Shown here piece by piece: positions 1 through 15,299 of a DNA stretch of 64,000 nt. Position 1 is the stretch's first letter. Every line of letters starts with the position of its first letter. The notes under the pieces are model-generated. The model did no database searches. It saw nothing but the letters and a program-made list of their open reading frames with translations, and was not told the DNA's origin. A program made the translations under genes and the position numbers. The stretch lies in the NCBI RefSeq assembly GCF_052324685.1, contig NC_135220.1, forward strand, positions 5,435,350 through 5,499,349. Direction: 5' to 3'. Source of the DNA: Brachyhypopomus gauderio. Its lineage: Eukaryota > Chordata > Actinopteri > Gymnotiformes > Hypopomidae.

Positions 1-149
1 GTGGTGTGTAGCCTGTACTCACTAAGGCGATCATCGCCACACACACCCATGCTGCACGACCGAACCTGCGGTACAACTGCAGCGGATGTCTGGAAACATG
101 TAACGTTTCTGCTCTAACCGGTTTCCTGTTGTTTGTCGTGCCAGACAGC

Positions 150-595
150 ATGAGCGACGCGTCCAAGGACACCGTCTCTGCTCAAGATAAGGACGGTGCG
201 GAGAAGAGAGGTCGTGGGAGACCCAGAAAACACCCGCAGGTACGTGTCTACTTGTTGCAAGCTATAAGGTGCAGCGTGGTCCTCCTGGGGCCAGGATCAC
301 GTCCGTTTGGGTCGGTATCACACCAGCTGAAACGGTGTGTCCAGCACACACTCGCAATGTTTAACCAACGCCAGGGGGAAATAGTCGCAATGGTTTCCTA
401 GTGCAACTCGGGAGCAGTAAACGTAGAGAGACTACGCAAAATTATTCCTGAAATTATCCAACAATATATTTGTATATGCGGCAATGATGCGCACGTCACG
501 AGCAGAGAGTGATTTAAAATCATTCTGTCCACGCTGTTCCTTGAGGTTAAGGTGAAGGAGTTCCTTGAGGTTAAGGTGAAGGACTAAGCATTTGG

Positions 596-666
<71 letters not shown>

Positions 667-3600
667 GTATACAAAAATGCTCTAACTCTGAAACATGCAG
701 ATGAGCAAACTGCAAAGCCCTTTTCACTGTGATGTGTAATATGGGCGGTTTGAAGTGGCCAAACCCCAAGCTAGTCCAGCCTGCTCTAGGATTGGCTGAT
801 GGGCAACTGTGAGCTTTCTTATTGGTTCATTGATCTAGCATTCACAGGGACACCGCTGAGTTGGATTTGGGGGTTAATGCCCAGTTCTATAATGAGACCA
901 TGTAAATTATAAAAACCCACATCACTAACTGTCTAGATCTTTTAGTCATTTTGTTCATCCCCCAACCAAGTGGAGTTTAATATCTGAGTCGATAGACCAA
1001 TTCCAAAGTTTAATTGTTAACACACTCCTCAAGCAGTCAGTGTGTTATGATGTGTAATTGCCCAAAGTTCACTTGATTTTCTTGTGTGCAACACAACTTC
1101 CCATAGTCAGTAATTAATATTACAGTATACATGACAGATTTATCATCTGTTAACCATCATTTGTCACTTTTTTTGGTGTAATGAATCATGCTTCGATGGT
1201 ATATAACACATTAACCACATGAGCAAAATAAACAGCTAGAAACACTGTCTGCACAAGTGTGTGGCAGAGTGGTTCACAGAAGTGCACCAGAAGGTCCAGA
1301 ACAGCCGTTAGTGAGCCTCACAGGGTAATGTTGGTGGGGAGGGGCATACCTGTGGCAGGAGGCAAGCTGATGCTCACAAGCATTTGATAGGATTACTTCT
1401 GTCTAGGCCTGTCACGATAACAAAAATTTCAGAATGATATATTGTCCCAGAAATTATCGCGATAAACGATATTATATTTATACTTGACGCGTCGCAAGCG
1501 GCTCGAGGGTCCGCGCGGCGAAAATTACGTAATCGAAGTGGCTCCGCCCGTGCGCGAGGGCGTCGCACGCTGTCGATTCGCAAGGTCGTGCACCTCCAGA
1601 GTTGCCAGGTTTGTGGTTTTCACACAAATTGGGGTTGTTTGAAAATTCTGCTGCGGGTAAAAATTCTGAGGTCGCGGGGTGCGGTTTTTTGGGCTACTTT
1701 TGAGTTAGGCTACCGCGGGAGTTACAAGTCAACACTAAGAATCGATCGCGATATAATACTTAATTTGTCTCCATTTTACACTGACCCAACAACTTTGGGC
1801 TTTGGGCTAGCTTAGGTTTCTGAGGGGCGGGTTTTACACTCACTTTGTGCGGGATATTTTTGTAGGACCTGGCAACCCTGTGCACCTCTCAAATTTTGTA
1901 ACTTAGCGCGCGCCGCACCTCAGCGCAATAAACATAGTCATGTTTGCAGGATTCATACACGTTTAAAAGGTGGAATTCAAGCACTTGTATGTCACGTTAA
2001 AGGTCCATTTCAATAAAGTTTAAAGCACGTTAAACTTAAGTTAAATCTTTATATATATATATATATATACATACTCGAAATAATTCGCTTTTTATCATAT
2101 TATTTAATGGATGTTTATTTTCAAAACGCCCAATCTTAACGTCTTCACGTTATCTCATGTTTCGTCCTGGAATTACAAGAGGTTAAGGTAACACAAGAGA
2201 ACTGTTCAGTCAGAATTCGTCAGGTAAATGTTCATTCCCCAGTTTTTGAGGGGTGTTTCTTATACTACCACATATAGTTTTGAACAACACTGCAAAGAAA
2301 AGCAAGTATAAACGCTTCCACCGTTCACGGAGGTAGGCGGAGTCGCGCGCTACGGTCAATATAATAAACAACCATTAAATAATGTGATAAAGTGAATTAT
2401 TTCGAATCATTTCGAGTCCTATTAGCCTCGAATACGTTCGCGAGCTAACACGTCTCCACCTGTGTGTGTGGAGGCACTGTTATTGACGCATGCGCTCTCC
2501 ATGTACTGCACTCGTTTCCTAACCGGTAGGTGTCGCTCTCTGATCACAGATTAGTCTTGCCTTAAGGGGGGAGGGGGGTGCGAGAGAGCAGCACTGCGTG
2601 CCTTTCTGAAATCTCACGTAGTTGCGGTTTATTCTCATGTAAACAAATGTGCGCGAAAACCCAATGGCCAATTATCGACATCAGCAAAAATGATTGCGTT
2701 AAAAAAAAAAATCGTACGATAAGTTGATAATGTAATTATTGCGACAGGCCTACTTCTGTAAAAAAAATTTTGGCAAGATTTTCCATACCACTATCACTGT
2801 AGCCTGGATTTTTTTAATAACAATAGCAAATGTCAAATCTGATAAGTGAACAGAACAGAGAAACTGAACTTCAGGTAGCATAAAGTTCTGACGTGTCAGG
2901 ATTATAATTTGTATAGACATTATTGGTCTGTGGATTTGGCCTCTCCCGGAGCCCAGAGAATGTGTCCCAGCATGCCTAGCTGCGTGGCACGAGCTTGTGT
3001 TCTAGAGCTAGAACATGTTCACCTTTAATAGTCACTGACAAATTTCACTATTCCACTGACATTTAACATATATTACTGCTAAAGCTACCAGCTAGAGAAA
3101 GAAAAATTGAAACTCAACTCCACATTCAGAAGCTCAAATGCATCTTTAAGTTGGCCCGTCGGTTTTGACGCTGGCGCTCATGTATCAGGCGGCTGGTCCC
3201 CCCCCCACTCCCCGTGGAAGCGGAGACTCTGCCCAGGTTTCTGATTTCCTCCCATGTGTCTGGTGGTTTGGGAGGAGTTTGGCAGCCAGTGGCAGTGTAC
3301 CACCTGTCGATCTTAAAGTAGCAACCAGTGTCAGTTGCTCTGACCTTGAACTGGGCTTTCTTTGTGTTGAGCAAATTCTTGCTCTTATGAGACTGTTCAC
3401 GGCGACACTGTTGACCCCTGAACCTGGACGGAAATCACACCTGTCTGAGTAGCTTTGGAATGGTCTGTTCAGTTTCTCACAGTTGCATTGCACAGCATTG
3501 AAAATGTACTTCAGACGTTGTGCTTGGATTAGAAACATATGTGTGTGTGTGGGGTAGTGTCCTAAAACAACGTGTGTGGGGTAGTGTCCTAAAACATCTG

Positions 3601-6600
3601 TCATTAAAACCTCAAATCAGGAACTGCAGGAACCATTTGATGTTTGAAGGTTTTACCAACAGATTTATAAGTGCTGCAGAGTGAAATCAGAAAGGTGAGA
3701 TTAGAGTAGGTTCAAGGCCAAACCACAGTGACTCAGCATGGCCAAACAGGACCTGACTGGTGGGCTGTACCTGTGGGTGTGGTGTCGGGCCGGTGGGCTG
3801 TACCTGTGGGTGTGGTGTCGGGCCGGTGGGCTGTACCTGTGGGTGTGGTGTCGGGCCGGTGGGCTGTACCTGTGGGTGTGGTGTCGGGCCGGTGGGCTGT
3901 ACCTGTGGGTGTGGTGTCGGGCCGGTGGGCTGTACCTGTGGGTGTGGTGTCGGGCCGGTGGGCTGAACCTGTGGGTGTGGTGTCGGGCCACTGGCCTGTA
4001 CCTGTGTGTGTGGTGTCGGGCCGGTGTCTGCCATTTTACACGGGATCTCTTGCTTGATGTCATTTTTTGGCATAAAAAATACAGATATTACCCCAACGGT
4101 TGGTGTTTGCTGAAAGTATCGTGTGAGGGAGCAGGTGGCCTTCTGGGTTAACCACACCTCTCATTGGCACTGGCTGCAAAGCGTCTGATCGTAAACTGAG
4201 GCCAAAACCACAGACCTTGTTTGAAAACATTTTTTCTCTGTGCACGTGTGTAAAGATGCGTTTGACTCCGACACCATGTAGTTTTGAGGTACTAGGACAT
4301 AAGTCACTATGGTGACAGGATTTTGGCAATGATGTCAGTCACAGTAAAGGCTGTCCTGGGCTTGTGGTCACTGTACACGGGCAGCTCTGAAGACCAATGG
4401 GATGTGTGGGTCCTGAAGCCACTAATCATTTGCAGTAGTCCAGTCAGTATTGGACTGCATGACCGACTTCCCTCAGAGGTCTGTAGCTCACCAGTCCTGC
4501 GTCCTCTCCCAGCAGGAAGCCAGTGGATCCCCCACTCCAAAGAGACCACGAGGACGACCAAAAGGAAGCAAAAACAAGTCAAGCTATGCACTAACCAAGA
4601 GCAAAGTAAGTGTGTGTGTCCCGCCCCCTGTGCGTGTGCCCCGCCTCCCGCACGTGTGATAACACCAGATTCAGTTTGTGCACTAGATTTGCGGTCTCGC
4701 AGAAACAAATGTGACTGACGTGGTTACGTGACGTGTTCCTGGTTTGATTTTGCTGCTCTTCAAAACCAGACGTGTTCCTGGTTTGTTGAATCACTCTCCT
4801 GACCTCCCCTCACCTCTGACCTCCCCTCTGAACGTGGTGTTTGAGGTCATCCTACACTGCTTGACTCTTTGCTCATTTGAGTTGCAGCAGAACTCCCACC
4901 TTTGAGTGTTCCCTGAGTTAGCTATGCTACAGCTGTAGCGCTCAGGAAACCCACCAGAGTAGAGTAACCCTCAGAGCCCCTGTGCAGTCTGCACTACAGA
5001 ATGGTTGATTCTCCTTACTTCCTGTTGCAGGTCACGCATGGCGTAGGTGCTGTTGTTGTTAGTGGCGTCTCGGTGACGACACACTCTACATCTCAACCAA
5101 TCATGCTAGCGCGTGCATGCGCTCACACTCTCCTTTCCATTACTGTTGTCATGACAACAACAATTGACCCCTTTCCCTCCATTACACAATACACATGTTC
5201 ACCCTGTGTGTGTGTGTGTGTGGGGGTAGCTCTTGCTTGGTTGTGCCAGCTGTCTGTGAGCGTCCAACCAGGTGGCCGATGAACTGAAGTGGCCTGTGTG
5301 CACTTCATGTCCGTTTCCAGCATAATAGCCAATGAACCCACTGCCCTCTGGCTGTCTGCCAGTCTCACTCACCCCCTCTAGTGGTCATCTGTCCCTCTTC
5401 ATTCAGTTTTTCATTGTTTTATACCTGTAGTCTAGTGAGTAAATGGCTGTAGTATTTTAGTGATTACTCTCCAGGGTAGTATATTTAGGGGAATATACTA
5501 GGGAATCTGCAGCTCCTTCGGTAGTGGCTGAACTTAAGCCCCTCCTCCATGCAGCTTAAGCCCCTCCCACACAGAAGATGACACGTTGGGCCTCACCCTA
5601 CTGTGGGCAACAGACGAATCTAATTAATTTATATTGCTCAATGTGTTCCTGAATTTGCTCCTATTCTTTTGGCTAATCCCTCTCTCCCTCCCTCCCTCCC
5701 TCAGAAATCCGCGGCTGCTACGGCACCTGCGGGGTCAAAGCGTCGAGGAAGACCCAAGAAAGCCGTGAGTTACCCGGCCTCACACTCGGGAGCCGAACGC
5801 TCGTGCGCACATTAGTGCTCCTCCGTCTTCACCTGTCTTCACCTGTCTTCAACACACTGCGTTTCCCCCTTAACTGCTGCTGATAATCTGAGTGTTTGTG
5901 TTTGGAGGGGTGTTGCCAGGAGCAACAACTGAAAACATTTACATTTGGCTTCCTATCAGAAAGGGGATTTCCTGCTGTGGTTGAGCCTACACCACCCCTC
6001 CCCCACTCTGTGGGTTTGTTGTTTTGTTTGTTTGTTGACTTTTCTCACACTCATGTATTCCATATAATTTAGCCAGAAATGTTTAATTAATCAAGCCGCC
6101 GACACCCCCCCCCCCCCCACACACACACACACACACACACACACTTCTCTGAAGTCTTTTGTCACAGGTTTGTAGTCCTCTGTGTGTGTTGCTCTCACTC
6201 TACACACAGGCAGAGACCTCTTTTGCCCGTTAGAACACTTTAAACCCCAAGCCGTCTCACACACACACACACACATACATCAGCAAGTCATCCTGCCTGC
6301 CCACACATTTGATCAACATTTTCTCACCCACATTTCTTGAAATGGCTGTGCAAGTCCATAAGTGCTGATGCTGGTAACACTGGCAACCTGCGGGGGAGCC
6401 TGGGAGACTGGTGTAGTTTGCTCGCCAAGTGCACATTAGTGGTGAGGACATCTCTGCTCTGGAGGTGGACCTAGAAGGCCTCCATAGCTTTTGAAGTCAG
6501 TGTACTGTAAAGTCCGTCACTGCTTATGGTGCTCACTCACTGACGTACTGAGTTCTTTCTGCCCCGTACTGTACTGAGGCCCTCAACCTTGTGTGTGGGT

Positions 6601-7378
6601 TTTGTTTACTTATGAATAAAGGGTGAATTGTTTTGGATGGTTAATTGATTTTAATGGATGGTTTTGGATTTTAATATACATTTATACTATAAACAAACAC
6701 TGGTTACGTCTGTGCTGTGACATCACCCCCTTTTTTTCTTTTTCTTTCTTTAAACATAAATGGACAGAACACACAATGAGTTCCTGTGTCATAACGTCTG
6801 TGTGCATGGAAGTGGAAAACCGCTCTGCTAGTGTGTGTCTGCACCTAATAAGTCTGTGTGTAACGGATCTCTCTGAGTGCTTAGAGCAAACTTAACATCC
6901 GCCATTCCAGATGAGTGTTCTGTGTTGATGAATCACAGCATTTGCAGGATAACACAAGTCTTAGTCATCTTGGTCAAACTCGTGTAACCCTTTAAGAGTT
7001 CATTCATGAATTCATGTGGAAAGCGGGTGTGAAATGACCTTGTACAGTATAATAATTTTACAGATGGTCCATCTGACACTTTTAAAGTAGTACTGACAAA
7101 AATACTGGTTTAGTGGTGACTGAGATGCCATGATGTCTGACTTCACTGAGGTGGATCTTCACTGTGGTTAAAGTGAACAGTGAACCGCATGTTCAGTCAT
7201 CCACACCGTGTTCCAGCTCTTCAAATATCTGTCAGCTGTTGATTAGAAGCCTTTGTATGCAATGTATACTAAGGGTTTGTATAATACGTTCACGTTTTTG
7301 TGCTCATGTTTTCAGGAGAAAGAGGAGCAGCCGTCCAAGTCTTCTGAGGAAGAGGAGGAGGAGGAAGAGGAACAGTAA
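150..7378 (+). CDS. hmga1: High mobility group AT-hook protein, HMGA1 type (4 coding exons)
   Basis: Coding exons join 150-239, 4516-4605, 5705-5764 and 7316-7378, all in phase 0 with GT-AG borders, giving 100 aa. The protein is a small nuclear architectural factor that binds the minor groove of AT-rich DNA. Three AT-hooks are visible: RGRGRPRK (about residues 20-27), KRPRGRPKG (39-47) and KRRGRPKK (72-79). The last exon encodes an acidic tail, SSEEEEEEEEEQ, with a CK2-like serine cluster. One exon per hook and a separate acidic exon are the family's usual layout. The ATG at 150 is the first in frame, six bases after a plausible 3' splice site (gtgccag), so an untranslated exon probably lies upstream of the window. 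The acceptor of exon 2 is a tandem CAGCAG, so a one-Gln-longer form starting at 4513 is possible. HMGA2 is the alternative; the convergent smim29 neighbour and the short length favour HMGA1. Confidence 0.93.
598..661. repeat. (TA)n microsatellite
   Basis: About 60 bases of uninterrupted AT dinucleotide in hmga1 intron 1. It is preceded by a 23-bp direct duplication (ttccttgaggttaaggtgaa) at about 538-585. Confidence 0.95.
1396..2760. mobile_element. Non-autonomous hAT-like element with near-perfect target duplication
   Basis: TAGGCCTGTC at 1404 and its complement GACAGGCCTA ending at 2752 are inverted ends. They are flanked by cttctgtc (1396-1403) and cttctgta (2753-2760), a 7/8 match to an 8-bp target duplication. 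The left end continues as acgataac and atcgcgataaacgat, a familiar fish repeat terminus. No transposase frame is present. The interior (about 2077-2400) is shared, inverted, with the element at 43938. It sits in hmga1 intron 1. Confidence 0.75.
3758..4030. repeat. 33-bp minisatellite, about 8 copies
   Basis: The unit starts ggtgggctgtacctgtgggt and is 33 bp. Because 33 is a multiple of three and the unit lacks stops, several frames stay open on both strands; none looks like a real protein. It lies in hmga1 intron 1. Confidence 0.95.
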
Positions 7379-7388
7379 TTCATCAGTG

Positions 7389-7396
7389 CTACCTCA
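7389..7396 (+). promoter_or_regulatory. let-7 8mer seed site in hmga1 3'UTR
   Basis: CTACCTCA, the perfect 8mer complement of the let-7 seed, starts 11 bases after the hmga1 stop codon. HMGA genes, HMGA2 above all, are classic let-7 targets. Sites within about 15 nt of a stop codon are generally weaker because ribosomes clear them, so its strength is uncertain. Confidence 0.6.
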
Positions 7397-7825
7397 TAAT
7401 TCAAATGTATGACTTCCCCTTGACGAGAGCTGGACTGAACCCATCAGCCCCCTTACAAAACAAAGAAAAAGTGCCACTCTGCCCCTGTCAGCACCTCTAT
7501 GCTCTGGCACCCCCTAGTGGCAGGGAGGCCTGCACACTACATGCATCTTTCTCATTGCAACACCACTGGAAAATAAGATCCCTTATGAATACTGTCTGTC
7601 AGGCTCATGCATGAATGTATGTGTGTGTGTGTCAAAAGCTCTGGATATTTGGCTGCAAATGTGTGTCATACTGGACAAAGATGCACTCTGGACATCTTAA
7701 ACGTTGGGCAGCAATCAGGTGGGAGGAGGGGCAGGGCTCGGGAGCTTGGCTCTTAAACAAAAGAGTCTAACTTCATCCTTTCTGTGGTTCACATTGTATT
7801 CTAGACAAAGGAGAATCAGCCTGCT

Positions 7826-7830
<5 letters not shown>

Positions 7831-7873
<43 letters not shown>
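7831..7873. repeat. (TG)n microsatellite in hmga1 3'UTR
   Basis: About 21 TG units in the sense strand of the hmga1 3'UTR. Confidence 0.95.
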
Positions 7874-7876
<3 letters not shown>

Positions 7877-8429
7877 AGCATAATCAGTACCTTTTCTGTT
7901 TGGTTGGTTTTTTTTTAACTTGCCATTGATCGTCATTTGCGGTTAAGAAGTCCAGGACAGGCCTGAGCTGTCTGTTTTAGAAAACATTACTGCAAGCATT
8001 GTCCAACCTTTACCTGCGTTGTCCTTCCTTTTCTGATGTTTAAAGGGTGTGTTGTTTACCTGTTCATACATGACTGGGATGAACTAGTGGGTTGTTCAGT
8101 GTTTTTAGACACTGCTAGGTTTCATTCCATTTGTTCCCCCCAGCATTACTGAGATTGTCCACAGGATGGCGGTGTTCAGACAGTGTCTTAGTACCACTAC
8201 TACACTGCCTGGGCTCTGAAACGTTCTCTTGTGGGCTTTGTTTGGTTGTTTGTTTTTTCTTTTCTGGTTAATGCTTTTTGTGAACATGGTTTTTAAACTC
8301 CGATTCAGGGAACGCTGATCGGTCCAGTGACTGAGTTTCTCAGAACTTAATGCTGCTACAAACACGGTTAATAAACCCCGGAATACTGCAACCGGACCTG
8401 TCCCACACTGGACGTGGTCTTCACAACCA

Positions 8430-8436
8430 TACCTCA
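8430..8436 (+). promoter_or_regulatory. Second, weaker let-7 seed site (7mer-A1)
   Basis: TACCTCA matches let-7 seed positions 2-7 plus the A opposite position 1. The base before it is A, not C, so it is not an 8mer. Its mid-3'UTR location is more accessible than that of the stop-proximal site. Confidence 0.4.
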
Positions 8437-9382
8437 CTTTATGGCCGTTTAGAATGACTTGCTTTTAACAGTGACATTCAACTGGTTTCAGTGCAGCCTA
8501 TGGAGACCAGTGCTTGTCTCCGTGCAGGATTAGGCAGTGTGTAAGCAAAGTGGTTTTTTGGAGTTTTTCTTTCTTTTTGTCTTTCCAAGTGCAGTGTCCA
8601 GTTTGTCCTTGAGCCTTAGTTATTAGTTTCTTGATTTGTGTGACTTACAGGCAGGACTTTTATTTTGAAGATTAGTGGACTTGCTTTTAACCGTGTGCAC
8701 GGCCATAGACTCCTGTTCAGCCTGTGACTTTAGACGCACCACACGAAGGAGCTGAACAGTGGATGTTCTGGATGATTCATGTGAAGCATTCACCCAAGTG
8801 TGGGTGTGTGTTTGTGCAGTAAAAAGGCTTGCACTGGTATGGCATTATTATTTTAACTGCTCTATCAGATGGAGAATGTTGTCCTGTGCTTACCTTCCTG
8901 GTTATGGGTGGCCCGGAGGTTTTGCTTAGCCAGCATCCCCGGAAACCCTGTATGTAACTGTCAGCCATGAAAACTATGCGTCTCCATCAATAGTGTCTCT
9001 ACGGAGGCTTGAGATTTATTGTTTGTGTGTGTGTTTTAGTCTGGATCAGCTGGAGGGGGACCTGCATTAGTGTACAGCTTCACTTAATTGGGTTTTAGAT
9101 TTCTTGTTCACATTGGTGCACTGAATGGTTGGTCCATTAGAGGGCAGCAGGCGTGCGTGATGAACTGCACCCCCCCCCCCCCCCCTCTGGTCTGGATCCA
9201 CACTTACACTTTGTGGTACTAAAACTGTTTGATTTTTAAAATTTTTTTTTAATATGAATTTTTCAACCATCAAAACAGGGATATGTTTGGTTTTGTGCCT
9301 GCACACATTGGGATCACTCTTTTCAATGTACAAACTCTGTATTTTTTTATTGTGGCCTGCAAAAATTTGTATTCAAACTGGT

Positions 9383-9388
9383 AATAAA
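9383..9388 (+). terminator. hmga1 polyadenylation signal
   Basis: Canonical AATAAA about 2.0 kb after the hmga1 stop, followed by T/G-rich sequence (gttttgacagtgg, then ctgttttgtat). It is the only AATAAA I noticed in the proposed 3'UTR. Confidence 0.65.
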
Positions 9389-9763
9389 GTAAACCGTTCA
9401 TATGTTTTGACAGTGGTCCTCTGTTTTGTATATCACCCGTTTTGGCCTTTTAAAAGTATCCTGACGGGCCGTGCGTAGTAGGTCTACACACCTTCCTATA
9501 CTTCCTCAGGAGGTGCAGACTGTGGGTCCTGCTCAATGTAAAAACACCCACAGGCTCTTACCTGACGTGATGACTACCTTCTGCTAATGTTGATAAAAGA
9601 AAATGAGGCTTCAGGCTGATTTGTGCCCCTCCACAGGCCTCTGTGCTAAGACAATGCAGATAGAAGGTGGTAGAGGAATATTGAAAATGGACCTGAGCGT
9701 CCTGCTCCAACATCCCAATGTCCGATGTAAGGAAGAAGCACAGCCATGATGCGTGTCTTCATG

Positions 9764-9769
9764 TTTAAT
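9764..9769 (-). terminator. Possible smim29 polyadenylation signal (ATTAAA)
   Basis: I saw no AATAAA on the minus strand between 9400 and 10658. ATTAAA here would give a 3'UTR of about 0.9 kb and leave roughly 350 bp between the hmga1 and smim29 3' ends. Confidence 0.3.
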
Positions 9770-10658
9770 GTGACTCCAAAACCAGATCTCGCATTGTGAA
9801 GCTCATGCTTCAAACACACAGAACTACTCCCCACGCATGGGTGTGCTGTGCTTCAGCACATATCCGCTTCAGCTAGAACTACTCCACACAGGAAAATGCA
9901 TTTGGGTTTCCTATTACAAACTAAAAATCAATGATTTCTTTACATCTTGCATCGGAGTGCAGGAAACCCTGAGCTTGAGCAGGCCATGTCTGTTCCAGCA
10001 GGGGGCGATCTCTGGAGCACTGGCGTGCCTAACCAGCCAGTACAGCTGGAATCAGTGCTTGTATAAAGCTTCAGGCTTAATGAATCATACGTGACCCTGA
10101 CGTGTGCAGCATGGATGCTTTTGGGCATCTTCCACCACTGGCATGTGGAAAGCAGAGACCATAACAACATAACACTCGGAGGGTGAACTGAGCTGCAAAG
10201 GATTCAACCATGAGGAGGACAGGATAGAACATTTGTAACAAGTGGGTCAAAGACGAGCATTTACTCTCCTTGTTCCTAGTCAGACGTCAAGAGACTGCAG
10301 TGTTCTCACAATTCAAACAAAGTGGAAACTCAAGTGATGAGTGCTGGCCCTTCATGGCCTACACGAGGCCCAGAGGACCGAGGGAATCCTCACAGCAGCA
10401 GGTGAGGGATATTTACATCACCAGCACTGGGTCACGTGTCTCCACACACCTTTCCAGAGCAACTTGTACATTTATCAGCGTGACAGACGGTGTGACTGTG
10501 CTTCCTGTGAAGTGAGGACTCCACCTGATGAGCTCAGGAGCACAATAAAAAGGCATGAATGAGGGTGGAGTAAGGGTGGAGCATGGCCTGCAGCCACAGA
10601 TAGCATCGCATCCTCCCTGCTATCGTCTCTGGCTGCGACACTCTCCACTCCATCACCC

Positions 10659-15234
<4,576 letters not shown>

Positions 15235-15299
15235 CGCTGCGCGTAACAAGGACGTTATTATCTCGAATGTGGGCGCGGGAACCGTCCGGGTGGGCACGG

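Larger units (their letters stand above)
7379..9405 (+). other. hmga1: hmga1 3' untranslated region
   Basis: About 2 kb of non-coding sequence lies between the TAA at 7376-7378 and the AATAAA at 9383. Long, microRNA-rich 3'UTRs are typical of HMGA genes. It contains a TG microsatellite (7831-7873), a C-run near 9170, one let-7 8mer site and one let-7 7mer-A1 site. The end is inferred from the polyadenylation signal only. Confidence 0.7.

Noticed and set aside
3687-4157. Repeat protein with GPTPHPQVQPT units
   Set aside because: The 33-bp minisatellite keeps several frames open on both strands, and it lies in an hmga1 intron.
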